Shown one piece after another: positions 13,701 through 28,700 of a DNA stretch of 64,000 nucleotides (its first letter is position 1; each line of letters opens with the position of its first letter). The stretch comes from Gari tellinella (lineage: Eukaryota > Mollusca > Bivalvia > Cardiida > Psammobiidae): positions 43,027,550 through 43,091,549 of the forward strand of contig OV277864.1 of NCBI GenBank assembly GCA_922989275.2, given 5' to 3'. The position numbers were made by a program, and so were the translations under genes. Below the pieces are notes generated by a model. The model made no database searches. It had not been told where the DNA came from and saw only the letters and a program-made list of their open reading frames with translations.

Positions 13701-16700
13701 TACCTGCTTTAAGCTGTCACCTATTTTCAAAACAGGAAATAGGCTATTGGGTAATGGGTTAAACACTAAGTAACTCTAGTAGGTTATTTGATTCCCTTTT
13801 TGTCATTTTAGTTACAAAAACATATTCTGGTTATTGAAAAAAATAATGGTGACAGGTCTAAATTAGCAGACGGTGTAGACCCAGATCAGAGGGCTCCTAT
13901 AGGTGCCCTCTGATCTGTGTCTACACTGTTTGCAAATGTACATGTAATGAGTATATTTTAAACAGGCCCATGTTGGCCCATGGTGAATAAACTAGCAAAC
14001 AGTGTAGACCCTGATAAAGGGTCTTCACTGTTTGAAAACGTAATGAGTATATTTTAAGGAAGTCCATAGTGTTGATAGAGTTAATGCAGAAAGCTGTCTC
14101 CTGTCTTAAAACATGCCCATTGCTATTTAATGAGATTTGTCTGACCATGATTTGTATATGTTTGCTTTAATAGAATCATTTTATGCATGTTTATATATAC
14201 ACCCTAGTTCGATAACTCAGGTCAATGTCGGCAATAGCTGAATATATTAATTTATATTCCACCTACTGGTATTTCTAATTGTAACCCTTACAATAGGTCC
14301 TACTGAATGCACATGTGCACATGTTTCAAAATTTAATGGACTTTACCACTTTTGAAAAGTGTGCTGTTTGTTTGGTTTTTTATGCTCCCCTTTAGGGGGG
14401 AGCATATAGTCGCCGCTTTGTCCGTCCGTCTGTCCATCCGTGCCTACTCTAGGATACTTATGTGGCTAAAATTCTTAGCCCCATAATAGAAAAACATTAA
14501 CCTGGCCATTTCTTGTGACATTAACCTGGCCAGTTGTGGGACATAGGGTTAGGGGTAGGGCCTCCAGATCATTCTATTCCAAGTTAGAGCAAAAAGAAAT
14601 TGTCTCTAGTGTGGCTAGCCACGCAAGAGAAAATAATAGAAAATAGCCACATAAGTATCGTAGCGTAAGAACGTCAGTCTGTCTGTCCGTGCAGCTAACT
14701 TGATACAGTGATAGAGAATGACAGGAGGAGGTGCAGTACACAAGAACCGTAACTCACTCATCTCCCAATTTTGAATTATCTCCCTTTTTCTCATAAAAAA
14801 AATCAATTTTGTCCGGAGCATATCTCTGGACCGTTAAACTGAAATTTGATGAAACTTGTAACAGTGATAGAGGATGACTAAAGGAAGTGCAGTACACAAG
14901 AACGGTAACTCTGTCATCTCCCAATATTGAATTATTTCCCTTTTTCTAAAAATACAAAAAAAAATTGTCCGGAGTATATCTCTTGACTGCTGCACTGTAA
15001 GTTAATGGAACTTGATACAGTGATAGGTGATGACATAAGTGCAGTACACAAGAACCATGACTCTATCATCTCCCAATATTTAATTATCTCCCATTTTCTA
15101 TTTAAAAAAAATCAAATATCTCCTGAGCATTGCATTGTAAGTTGATGAAACTTGATACAGTGATACGAGATGACAGAAAGAGTGCTGTACTCAAGAACCA
15201 TAACTCTGCCATCTCCCAATATTGAATTATCTCCCTTTTTCTACATAAATTTTTTAAAAAATCAAATTTTCTGCCGCACTGTAACTTGAACCTTGATACT
15301 GTGTTAGCGGATGACAAAAAGAAGTGTAGTACACAAGAATTATAACTCTGTCATCTCCAAATATTGAATTGCCTCCCTTTTTCATAATAAATTCATTTTT
15401 GTCCGAAGCATATCTCCTGAATGTTACATCGTAAGTTAATGAAACTTGATACTGTGTTCACTAAACATGCTATACCTTGGGCTTTTTCTTTGTGGGGAGC
15501 ATCCATTGTTGGGAACGTTATTTTGTATTCAGATACCATTAGTATTTAACCCATTACCCCATACCTTGTTTCTAGTTTTGAAGATAGGTGACCGCTTAAA
15601 GCAGGTTGAAAGTAAAGCAGAATGTGCCTAAATGCGCATTCTGCTTTACTTTCAGCCTGCTTTAAGTTTTTTGCTAGACTATAGAAAATATCTCTTCTTA
15701 TTTTTATTTGTGACAGTATAAATTGGAACTATTTTCTTCATTAGAGGAATTAAGTAAAGGCGTAAAAAGGAATATTTATGGGGTAATGGATTAAGAGAGA
15801 TTTATTTAGATACCGGTAATATTTTAAAGTGAAATAAACATTGTATACCCTGACCCTTCATGAGATCTGTGATCAGGTTCTACATTGTTTGTAAATGAAA
15901 TAATTCCTGAATAATTTAGACTGGTTTTAACAGAGCACCAGATAAGCTTAGTTTTTCAAAACCTAAAATCTTAATTTTTGAATTAAACCCTATAGGATTT
16001 GGTGCTAAAAAGAGTGAGAAAATGTTGGATTTGTTGAAAAAACGACCTCTTATCTGGAGCCCTGGTTTTAAGCACAGTAAGGAATAATGTAATGTTGTCT
16101 AAGTTGTCAATACAGTGTGCCCCAACCTTTTCCTTCATTTACAGGAGCTCCAGATAAAGGGTATATTTCAAAAACTGCCATAGTGATTACCTATGAATTG
16201 CAAACAGTGTGGATCCTGACGAGGAGCCGCGTAACACGGCATCCCATCAGGATTAATCAATTTTGAAAATTCCATTTAAAGGAAAGTTAGCAGACAATAA
16301 TTTGTTGCAGACGACAAAATTACCCTGCATGCAAAGAGTTAACTACCGGTATACTATAATATGCAGTTATTATTGATGTAGGTAATGTCCCTGCCATGGT
16401 GGCTATGGATGAATGGACCTATATGTAAAAGTATAATTTTTTGTTAGGGTAATCAGATTAAGCTCAGTCTGGAATACACAAAAGCCCGCTATACTGAAGG
16501 TTATTTTCAATGTATTTATAAGATAAATCATTGACACCGGAAACTTCAAATGAAAGTATCCAGTTTCCAATTTATATTATTAAAATACATTTGTATGTCA
16601 GTTTTTGACTACCGTATATAGGGTTGTTTTTCTCAATTATTTTGTAAAGAACAGTGAAGAATTCATTTTTCTCATAAGGGAGAGGGGAATGAAGACACTC

Positions 16701-19700
16701 ACCTTTTCGAAGGAGAAAAACTGTGCTGTATTTTGTCTGTTGAATTGCAGCTTTTTAATAAAAGCTTGAAGTTTCTATGATTTACAGTCCTATAGGAGCC
16801 CTCTGATCTGGGTCTACACTAATTGCTAATTAAGTCATTTAGACAAGAATTGTTAAACTACATGTATCTAACAATCCAAGAAGACTGATTCATGCTTTGG
16901 TAACTAAAATGATCCACAAGGGAACATAATAACACACAAGAGTTGCTTAATGTTGAAAGAGTTAAATCTTACAGATCTGTAAATATACTTAGTGGGTTCT
17001 AGAATTTCTGCAGACTGGTTTTACAGAACTTTGATACCTGCTCCTTTGTTCAACTTTATTGAATAGTTAAGTTCATCTTAACCTTTACCACTCTAAATTT
17101 CTAATTGGACTTGTCCTTTTCCTGATGACTAGTTTGTATTAACCCTTAGCCCGCCAAATAAATTGTCGTCTGCTATATTTCTCGTCTGCTTCAAGTTTCA
17201 AAGTGCTTCAAAGTTGCTCAAAACTGCTGAAAATGTTGTCCGAGTGTCAAACAGCTTGGATCCGGATGAGACGCAGAGTTACTCGGCGTCTCATCCGGAT
17301 CCAAGCTGTTTGCATATGGAGCTATAGTCGTGAGTGGCAGGCTAAGGGTTAACTCTCAATTAAGGAGCATAATCGGCATGTCCCGATAAGAACAAAAAGT
17401 ACTTGTATAACAAACAAGCAGCCCCATTTCAGAGGGCTCCTTCAGGATTGAGCCCACTGAAATCATTGGTCACTGTTTGCAAAGAATGTTTATATCTGAT
17501 TCCAGAATTGTGGGCGTTAAAACTTTGAAAAATTTAGAGAGTGAAGATAAGTAAACATCTAGCAACACCAGACCGGGTCAATTGTTTCCTTGTCAATTAT
17601 TGATAGAACTTTGTTCTTACCTCCGTCTTGGTGTATGACAATATTGATTACTAATGGGTATTAAAGGCTACTACAGTGTTAGCACATTTAACCCTTGCGA
17701 CAAGTATACTTGTCATTTCAAACAGTGTACATGTGAAGTGTTCACTTGTCCTATGCAAACAGTGTTGATCCTGATCAGAGGGCTCCTGATCAGGGTCAAT
17801 ACTGTTTGTCATTTTGCAATACATTAAGAACTACCATAAAAAGTGATAATTTTACATGTGCATCCCGAGTCCTATACTCATTAAATTTGCCAGGGACTCC
17901 GCTCGTTATTTAAAAAGTTGCGAGTCCCATGGACCCATAGCTTTTCTGATCTTCATTCATTAACCCATTACTCATAAGCAAATAGTAGCTTAAAGCATGT
18001 TGAAAGTAAAGCAGAATGTGCCTTAAGGCACATTCTGCTTTACTTTCAACATGCTCTAAGTAGTCAACTTTCCTCAAAACTAGAAATAAGTTATGGGATA
18101 TTGGGTTAATTTTTCACCTCAAGGACTCAATGTTTGTCTAAAGGACTCATTGTTTTATAGAACGTGCATCCCAAGGACTCGTTCACCTGATTTCTAAAAT
18201 TATCACTGCATAAACAGTCAAAAATGGATTAGACTTGATAGAAAATTGGAATTGTCCATTTAAAGTTTCAGGAGTGAATGAGTTAACACCAGGGCTTCAG
18301 ATAAGAGGGGAATAAATGAGAAAAAAAATCCAAACTTTTCAGGCTCATTTCGACAGCACCAAATCCTATGGTGTTACTATCATCTGTCATAAACACTGGA
18401 CAAAAATGCTAAGGATGAAAAGGTTGAGGGACCATTGAAAAGAAGATATGTTGCTAGTGCTTGGAACAGGCATTATATAAATGCTGAGAAAAAAGAAATG
18501 CAGAATGTTTCTGTATAGGCTTAGCTTTCTGCATCATGTTTGACCTACACTAACCATTTCCCCAATTTGTCTATGTCTCGTTACTGGTACAGCACATTGT
18601 AGTCCTGCTAGGCCACTTAGATGAAGACTTCCTTACTGCACTCAACCCATTACCCAATAACCTGTTTCTAGTTTTGAAAACATGTGATCACTTAAAACAG
18701 GTTGAAAGTAAAGCAGAATGTGCCTTTCAACCTGCTTTAAGCTACCATCAGTTAGGATATAGAAAACAATTGTTAAGGTGCATATTTTTATGCCCCCGGC
18801 ATCTATAGATGCGGAGGCATATAGTAATCGTCCTGTCCGTGCGTCCATCCTTCCGTCTGTAACAGGTTAAGTAGATTTTACCGTTTCGTCTAGCATCAAC
18901 ACCGCTTACTCAAATGCTTGGATACTTAAACAGTTGTTGCCTTGGACCATTCCCTATCCACCAATATCACACAACCTTGATTTTGACCTTGACCTAATTT
19001 GGACTTAGAATATTTTAAATGGGCTTTTTCTTGGTTAACTAGATTTTACCGTTTTGTCTAGCATCAGCATAGCTGACTACAATGCTTTGATACTTATACA
19101 GTTGTTGCCTTGGATTACTACCAATTAATCCACCCATATTACCCAACCTTGATTTTGACCTTGACCTAATTTGGACTTACAAAAAAATTCATAATATATT
19201 GTCAAGGATGCCACCGGGGGCATACGTGTTTATTGAACGCGCATTCTTGTTTACTTTATAAAGTGGAACTATTTTCTTCAGTGAAGTCATGAATTAAAGT
19301 CATAAAAAGTTGTATCATATGAAGTATATAAAAGGGTTACGACAAGTGACTGAAATGTAAAGCTGGATAAAATTTAAACAGAAAGCTCCTTTTCCTTGTG
19401 AAGCATGAGGTTGCAGAATGTAAACCCTTCCAACATGACTTTTCAGTGTGTAAGCCTGATGGTTGCTGAAAGTGAAGCAGAAAGCTCCTTAAGGAGTTTT
19501 CTGCTTTACTTTTAACCTGCTTTAATCAGCCACTTGTCAGAATGTAAGAAATATTTCCTACATCTCCTTATCAAATCATGGTAGAAAGACCAGAAGACAT
19601 CTGTATGTGGTATAAGTAAACATGGCCTCAGATCAGGCGAATATTTCAAAATCTAAAATCTATTTTTCTGCATTAAACCTGTTGACACTAATTAGAATTA

Positions 19701-22700
19701 TCGATTCTAATGAGAAGTGACAACATAGGGTTTAATTGGATTCTAATGAGACTAAATAAGTAGTAACACCATATGATTTGGTTCAGAAATGAGTAAGACA
19801 GTGTTGAGTTTGTTCAGTTTGCTCTCTCGTATTTAGAGGCATTGGTAAAGTCATGAATAGGCGTCAGGAAGAGTTATAATAATAGTGATTTAAATGATTT
19901 AATGATCCATCTTACTTTTTAGAGGCTCTAGAGCAGGAAAAGAACCTTCCAAAGACACAAGGCACACAATGTGATGAAAGGTTAGTGTTGGATATTATTC
20001 TTAACTCAATCCTTTCTCATGCTTTATATGGACTTTTCCATTTTCTATTTAACCCATTACCCCATAGCATGTTTCTAGTATTGAAAATAGGGAACCACTT
20101 AAAGCACTTAAGTTACCATCTTCTAAAATATAGAAATTATTTCTTGTGATACATATTCATTACGGTATACTTTAGAACTATTTTCTTTAGTGGATGAATA
20201 AATTAAAGGCGTAAAAAGGCATATTTATGAGGTTATGGGTTAAGTCTAGTCCATTTTAGTTTTCTTTTTGTTTGATTTTAAAACATTTGATAGCTACCAT
20301 ACAGTTATTCTACTTTGTAAAGTGGAAGTTTACCCAGTTACGCAATTTTATGCGATAAACACTAATGGTGATTAGATAATCGGCCTGTAGATAGGGTATT
20401 TAGCCAATAATACAGTATTTCAACTGAATATTTTCGGCTTTTAAGCTGTTATCGAGCATAACGCGATGGACTGCCTAAAAATCAAACAGACCCTGCGGGT
20501 ATGACCGATAGAATTCAGTGACATGATTGCTTCGTTCCGTTTCACCTTCGTTCATGCACAGTAAGTAAAACCTGATTTGAAAGGAGGAAATTCGTTAGAT
20601 CAGATGATGCAATGGTTTCGATTCATAACGTAGTCCCATTGGTATACCAACTATCGCAATTAGACTGTATGATTAGAAATTATGGTTATTTGTTAAACTC
20701 ATTAGAACTGTACATAAATTGCTCCATATATGATCATGTTTGAGTAATATATTATCATTATAATGTGTGTTTTTTGTGCCAATGTTGGTTATGTCATCAT
20801 ACTATTTGAGTATGTAATAATACAATTGAAATTGCTACTGGCTGTATAAATTGCCATTCCCACATGTAATTATGACTGTATATTAATGTGTTTTTCCAAA
20901 GGCTGAATTGCTGACTTGACAATTACATGTAACTTTATCTTGAAAAAGTTTTAACACTTCGTCACCTACAATATATGTTAGCTTGAAAGGCTCTTAACCC
21001 TATAGCCTGTTTCTAGATTTGAAAATAGGTGACCCCTTAAAGCAGGTTGAAAGTAAAGCAGAATGTGCCTTAAGGCACGTTCTGCTTTACCTTCAGCCTG
21101 CTTTAAGCTTGCATCTGCTTTAATTTTAGCAAATATCTTTTATCATACATATTTAGGGTCCTCTGTGGCCTAGTGGTATAGTCGCTGTGACTTACATCAC
21201 TAAGCTCCTCACCGCTGTGAGTTCGAATCCCAGTAGGGTCGTTCAGATTTTTCATGTGGGGAAGCCTTCCAGCTGGCTTGCGGAAGGTCGGTGGTTCTAC
21301 CCAGTTGCAAATTTGTGCCTGAAACAGTGCATAAAGGACTTCTGGGGTCTTCCTCCACCTGTAATTAGCTGGACGTCGCGATATGACTGAAATACTGTTG
21401 AAAGCGACGTAAAATCAAAAACAAACAAACATACATATTTATGACCTTTTATATTGCAGCCATTTTCTTCAGTTGATGAATACTTTTAAGGCGTAAAAAG
21501 GCATATTTATGAGGTAATTGGAAAAGGAAGTAAAGGTTTTTCCGGGCACTCCGGTTTCTTCCTACAGAAATGACCAGATACGCCACCATTCGAGCCATCG
21601 AGAGTGATTTGTAGCTTGTTTCATAATGGATGTAAAAGAAATAAAGGTTTTGAATGATTATCTGGAGTTTTTCGATGATTTTACCATTTTCCATGTCCTT
21701 TTCAGCTCATGTTCCAAATACGTAGATGCAGGGAGAAGTAAGCTATTGGATAACGTCGCGAATGGACTTGGTATGAAACCACTGTACACGCTTTATAAGA
21801 TGGGCGTTGATATCGGCAAGTACGCCGAGCCGGTGAAACAGATGGCAGCACAAGGGTATAAACACAATTTTGTCAAATCTTTGTCTAACACACGGATTCC
21901 TAGCTCCAGAGAAGGAAATATTTCGAATACTAAGTCCATGGTCCAAGGTTTTAAAGCTATTGAGTTGCGTATGATATTTTTTCTCAAGCATTTGATTGGT
22001 TAGATTTAAGCCTTGGCTCTAATCTGAATATCAAATGCTTGAGAATGACTTCAGACTCAACTCATAAGCATTAAAACCCTGGATTCATATGTTTGCATTA
22101 TCTGCTTTAAGATACCATTGGAAAGATATCGGAAGCACCCTTTATGTTTTATGTTCAGGACCTCTAAGGGGGAGACTATTTTCCTGGGTGTAAAAAAACA
22201 ACCTAGGCGTAAAAAGTCATAAAAAAGGTACATATGGTTTAAGTCTATAAGAAATCCTATGTTGTGACTTCCTATTAGAATCCTTTTTTTAAGACAATTC
22301 TAATGAGTAGTCACATCAGTTGGCTTTGTTAAGACATTATATTTGAAATACTTTATCTGTCCCTCTGCCCAGGATAGCTGTTTGAGCTGCATGAGTGCAT
22401 GACTGCAAACCTGGCGACCTGGGTTCAAACCAGGGTCGGGGCAGGTACTTCTTAATAAGAATGCCCGGTTATATTTGGAATTCTTTTTATGCCCCCGGCA
22501 TCGACAGATGCAGAGGCATATATTAATCGGCCTGTCCGTCCTTCCATCCGTCCATCCGTCCGTAACAGGTTAAGTAGAATTTACCGATTCATCTAGTATC
22601 AACATTGCTTACCCATATGCTTGTTGTTGCTTTGGACCATTCCCTATCTACCAATATCACCAAACTTTGATTTTGACCTTGACCTTGACCTAATTTGGAC

Positions 22701-25700
22701 CTAGAATTTTTTTTAAAGGCTATTTCTTGGTTAACTAGATTTTACAGTTTCGTCTAGCATTAACAGAACTGACTACAATGCTTTGACACTTATACAGTTG
22801 TTGCCTTTGACCACTCCATCCACCAACAACACCAAACTTAAATTTTGAAATTTGCCTTGACCTAATTTGAACTTAGAATATTTTAAATGGGCTCTTTCTG
22901 GGTTAACTAGATTTTAATGTTTCGTCTAGCATCAACACTGTTTACTACAATTCTTTGATACCTATACAGTTACTGCCCTTGACCATTACCAACTCTCCAA
23001 TACTATACTAATACAGGTTGAAAAAGTAAAGCAGAATGCGCCTTAAGGCGCATTCTGCTTTACTTTCAGCCATCTTTATGCTACCATCTGCTAGGATATA
23101 GAAAATATTTCTAAGGATACGTATGCATGACTGTATAAAACTGACTTTTTTCTTTGTCGGAGGAATAAATTTAATGCGCTATTGGCTAAAAGGTGTATCC
23201 ATGAAGTAAAGTGTTAATAGTGAGCAGAATTATACAGGGCTCCAGATAAGAGGAAGTAAACTGAACAAATCCAACATTTTCTCACTCATTTTAGCACCAA
23301 ATCCTATCGTGTGAATACTCATTAGAGTCGTCTCTTCGAGACAATTCTAATGAGTAGTGACACCGTAGGGTTTAAAGTAGAAATAAAGATTTTCGTTTTT
23401 CAAATACTCCCCTTTTCTGGAGCCCTGTGATTTATATGAATATTCAGCAGGAGAAGGACTAAATTGTGGTAAAAGAAGGGTTTAACCCATTACCCCATAG
23501 CCGGTTTCTAGTAGTGAATATAGGTGACTACTTAAAGCAGGTTGAAAGTAAAGCTGAATGCGCCTTAAGGCGCATTCTGCTTTACTTTCAGCCTGCTTTA
23601 AGTTACCATCTGCTAGATAATGAAAATTATTTCTTATAACACATATTCTTGACTGTGTAAAGTGGAACTATTTCCTTCAGTCTAGTAATATATTAAATGG
23701 GTAAAAAGGCGTATTTATGGGGGAATGGGTTAATGATGCTGTGTTGCTATTTACAGTGGAGACTCCATCCAGCAGGGACAAGCTGGAGCCCAGCAAGCTG
23801 CACAGGGAATTCAGCCTATAGTCAATGCAGGTCAGGGTCTTGCCCAGCCCAATCAGAACCAACCAATGGGAAACCAACAACCAAACCCAGCAGAAAACCA
23901 ACCATCTGGGAACCAGCAGGCTAACCAAGCAGATAACCAATCAGCTGGTGACCAGGCTCCAGTCGGTGCCAAGCCTCCAATGCCACAGAATGCTCAAGAT
24001 GCCAAGGTAGTTGAACAAGAACTTCCTCAGGTTCCAAACCCCAACGATGCACTGGGGAAAGCAGATGGTCAAAATATCAACGCACGGAAAGCTGAAATCG
24101 ATCAGATGAATCCAGATGCACTTGACAGAATACAACCGAATCCAGACATGAAATTAGATAAACTGGACTCAGCTAACAAATTACAGCAAGGTAGGTTAAA
24201 TATGACAGAGGTCGGGTAAAAGGCTGCATGATGTTAGCTGGGCTTTCATTATACTAATTCTCTAATGCAGTAGAATTATGTTTAGTTGAAATAAATTTGG
24301 CTTTTTTATCCGGCTGCTCTGAATAAGCAAAAGTGGGACGAAGGGAATGAGTCAGTGGTGTCGAACTGTAGGGTTTACAGTCAATCTTTTATTTACCCAT
24401 TACTCTGTAGATGTACCTTTTGACAGCTAGCTTAACTCTTTTTCCTCCCTGAAACTTCAAATGGACAATCCCAGTTTCCATTTTAGTCTAGTCCATTTCT
24501 GACTTTTAAGGGTTGTTTTTGTCAATGTTTTGCATTGTTACAAACAAGTGAAGACCCAGATCAGAGGGCTCCATAAGGAGCCCTCTGATCTGGGTTTTCA
24601 CTGCTTGCATAGGACAAGTGCACTTTTCATATGTACACTGTTTGAAAAGAATGCCTCTATGTGGGACTAGGGTTCAAAGGGTTAATAGAGGACAGAACTC
24701 GTAAAGAAAGTTAATACAGGACTGTCTGTACTACTTTTATTCTGAATTAGGAAGTCACTTGTCATTGATGATAGCCATTCTTTGTTTTGAATAGGTGTTT
24801 TGCATAATTAAGACAAAATAACTGCAACATTTTAAGTGAAATAGTCCCAATATCAATCTGTGAGTATTTAATGACCTTATTCAGTTACAAGAAATTACAG
24901 ATCTTAACTGAGAGCAGTTAAAGACTTTCTGATCAGTATGCTTATGGAGTCCTATACTGGTTGACCATTAGAACTCTTGGTGGCAAATTTGTTATTGAAT
25001 ATTGCAAATAGACTGGATTCGAGGTGAGACACCAAATTTATTGGCATCCCATCTAGGTACCAAATATTTGACAATCAGAGTTTCAGAGAAAGAAGTGGCA
25101 GAAAAATGGTTTTACAATAACACAATTTATTTACAAAAACAGTATGCACCAGAGTTCTAAGTATAAGATGCATGATAATAATATCAAAGTGATGGAATGT
25201 ACTACCTGTACCATACATGTATTAAACAGGCAATTGTGTTCAGAACCATTGGTATGGCTCCAGATAAGAGTGATAAGCTGAGAATTTTCAACATTCCCTA
25301 CTTAACTCTTTCAAAACCATGGGCCTGTGTAAAATATACTCATTACATTTGCAATCAGTGTAGACCCAGATCAGAGGGCTCGCTCCTATAGGAGCCCTCT
25401 GATCAGGGTCTACACTGTTTGCTAACTTAGAAAAAGTATTTATTAAACTACCCAGAATTCCAACTAGACTGATTCATGTTTTGATAACTAAAACTGTTCA
25501 CTAGGACACCTAACCTACAAGAGTTACTTAGTGTTGAAAGAGTTTATGTCTCCATCAAACCAAATGATACGACTACTCATTAGATAAGAACATTGTAGAA
25601 GAGACAATTCTAATGAGTAGTGACATCATAGGGTTTGGTGAAGGCATAAGGAAGTTAGGAATCATAATACTCACCTTATCTGGAGTTCTGGTGGAGATCT

Positions 25701-28700
25701 TTAAAGACAAATGGCACCTTAAAGTAGGACAAAAATAAAGCAGAAATCTCCTGTAGGAGCTTTCTGCTTTATTTTTGTCCTGCTTTAAGCTGTCACCTGA
25801 ATTAAGACTGCTAATCTTCAGTTTAGTGACCACTTTACACATGTTTGCCTGCACATGTATGTTCTTTTTGTAGCCATACTGCATGCAATAATAGGAACAG
25901 TCAATTCTTAACCATTTAATTATCTTGTAACAAACAATATAGCCTGCTTTAAAATTGAAATCTCCAACATTATCAAAAATAATTATTATAATTCTTATTA
26001 CAATTATGATTATTTTGATATTTTTAACTGTAGTACTTATGGAGTACATGTCTAAGTAACACAGTTTAGATTCTAGATAACAAACTCTTTAAGTTAACCC
26101 TCTAAAAGTGTATATGGACGCATGCTTAAGCCTTTTTTAACACAGTGTAGACTCGGATCTCCTTCTAAAAGTGTATCTGAACGCTTTTTGAAGCGCAGTG
26201 TTGAATCGGATCAAATAGCTCCTAAAGGGGAGATGTTTGATCAGAATCTGCCCTGTTTTCTTGTAAGATATGTCTGGCATGAGTCTGCACTCTCCCTAGA
26301 TGTGTGTGTGGGTTTGGTGGGGGTCGTTATTTTGTTAGCCATTGTACAGTTGTAATAGTTCAGTAGGCTGAGTTTTACATGTATATATGAATATCCAATA
26401 TCTTTCACAGACTTTGGCTTTATTAGCATGCACAGCTTGCATCATTAAATGTCTTGTATGTTTCCTTTGTATTCTCTTTGGATGTTAAGTAATTGTTTTG
26501 TCTGCAAGTTTTATTTGCTACTGTTGTAAAATTACAACTCTGAAATAGGGTCAGTGTGTCAACTATTTTGGATCCTGACCAGGTGCCTGCATGCAAGTAA
26601 CTCAGGGTGTCATTTGAAATAAATTATTGTTTTACTATTAGCATGGAAGATACTAATATATACTCATACATGATATTTACCCATTACTCCATAAAGTTAA
26701 ACACACCTTTTTATGCCTCTTCATTTATTTCTCCATTGAAGAAAATAGTTCACATAAATTTATACAGTCATGATCATGTCATAGAATTTTTTTCTATATC
26801 GCTCAAAGCTTTAAGAAGGCTGAAAGTAAAACAGAATGTGCCTTAAGATGCATTTAGTTTGACTTTCAATCTGCTTTAAGTGGTCATGTGTCTTTAACCC
26901 TTTACCCCATAGAAGCGACTTTTAGCGTATTTAATTTATTCCTCCGCTGAAGAAAATAGTTCCAATTTAATCAGTCATGTTTATATAGTATAGGGAAAAT
27001 TTTCAATATTTTAACACATGGAAGCTTAAAGCAGGCTGAAAGTAAAGCAGAATGCGCCTTAGGGCGCATTCTGCTTTACTTTCAACCTGCTTTAAGTAGT
27101 CACCTATTTTCAATACTAGAAATAGGCTATCAGGTAAAGGGTTAAAGCTAGAGTCAGACTGGGGTATTTGGTTAATCAGTTTACCTAAAGAATGTAGATT
27201 AATGCATGAATTTTGTAATGATACCTTCAACACTGAATGAAGTGTACTTGAAATGATGACCTAAATGCATACAATTTGTGTCTACATCAGTCCATCACTC
27301 ATATGAGGCATGCCTGCTTCAAAGCTATAAAGCTTTTGAGTTGAGTCTGAAGTTGTTCTAAAGTATTTGATTGGTCAGATTTGAGCTTAGGTTCAAATCT
27401 GACCAATCAAATGCTTGAGAACGATCTCAGACTCAATTCAAACTCTTATAACCTTGAACCCTGATCAGGATCAAAATTGCTTGTCACTCTGATCCTGTTT
27501 CTGTTAGCATAAAAAGACTGAAGTAATTTCAGCATTTTAGCTGACATTTTCAGCAGACAACAACTTTTATTCAGTGTAAAAAGAGTTTAACCAGTTCTAG
27601 AAACTTTATGCTGCAGTTTGAACGTGTCGACCTGTGTAGTTAACTAGTTCATTTCATCAGTTTTGCCAAAGAACATAAGTTTGTTATTTCAAAATAGTCT
27701 AAATTGCAAAATGTACAGACTTATTTCAATGATCTGGATCTTCACTCTCTATTGATTCAAGTTAATTGTCATGCACGTTTAGTTGTTTTATCCCTTTACT
27801 CCGTTGTATATTTATGCATCTTATTTATTCTTCCACTGGAGAAGAAAGTTCCAATTTATACAGTCATGAATATGCATCATAAGAAATATTTTCTATATTC
27901 CAGCAGATGAGAGCTTTAAGCGGGCTGAAAGTAAAGCAGAATGCACCTTAAGGTGCATTCTGCTTTACTTTCAACCTGCTTTAAGTGGTCACAAAATTTC
28001 AAAACTAGAAATATAGAGTAGAGCAGGGTTACAGATAAGGGGAGTATTGGGGTATTTACCCAATTAAAATTGTGGAAAAAGCAATTGTTTTTCACAACAA
28101 GGAGTAACATAAAGCAAAGAAATGTAGCAAAAAGCAAAGAATTTTTTTGAAACCTAATCAGAATATGAATACTACCCAATAACGAAAACTCCCAATACCC
28201 AATAAAAATTTCAAAAACCTAATTCTGTAAAATATCAAGGAGTAAATACCCAATTACACCAAAACCTTATCTGTAACCCTGGTAGAGGGTTAATTAACAT
28301 TGCACTGTAGTAAGTTTTACTCTTTGGTAGTTGCAGCATGGAGTTTTAAGCTGGTTATCATATGTGTATAGCAGTGTACAATATACAGTCAAACTTGTGG
28401 CACATATTGAAACAGTAGAAGGTGCAAGGACACTCACAAAAGCAGAAAGCAACTTAGTACTTTACCTTTGTCCTGTATTAAGCTGCCACTTGTCTCAAGA
28501 GATAGCAATGTTCTATATAAAATACTGCAAAATCTGTGTTAGGTGGCTTTACAAATGAAGCTAATGTGACTGTCTTCAAGAAAGGTGATAGTTTAATGAA
28601 TAGAAAAAGTAATGCAGAAAGTTTATTTGGGACATTACAATTGTACTGCATTAAGCAGTCACCTTTTAACACATTGAACCCTAGCAAAGAGTATACTCTT

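Larger units (their letters stand above)
17688..18286 (-). repeat. Family B MITE, interrupted by a TIR insertion that itself holds a family A copy
   Basis: Left TTAACCCTTGCGACAAG, hairpin CAGTGTTGATCCTGATCAGA, then a break, then CAAAAATGGATTAGACTTGA and GAATGAGTTAA. The insertion runs 17841-18209. Confidence 0.7.

Noticed and set aside
21187..21390. 67-codon ORF (EGRWFYPVANLCLKQCIKDF) and its twin at 57896-58168
   Set aside because: Both are translations of the SINE body and are not coding.
23697..24010. Alternative-frame ORFs across exon 4
   Set aside because: They are shadows of exon 4. Only the frame that joins exon 3 and exon 5 in phase keeps the Q/N-rich protein.
26122..26355. 77-codon ORF in intron 4
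   Set aside because: No recognisable motif, repeat-derived start, and splice phases 1-1 of exons 4 and 5 join directly without it.
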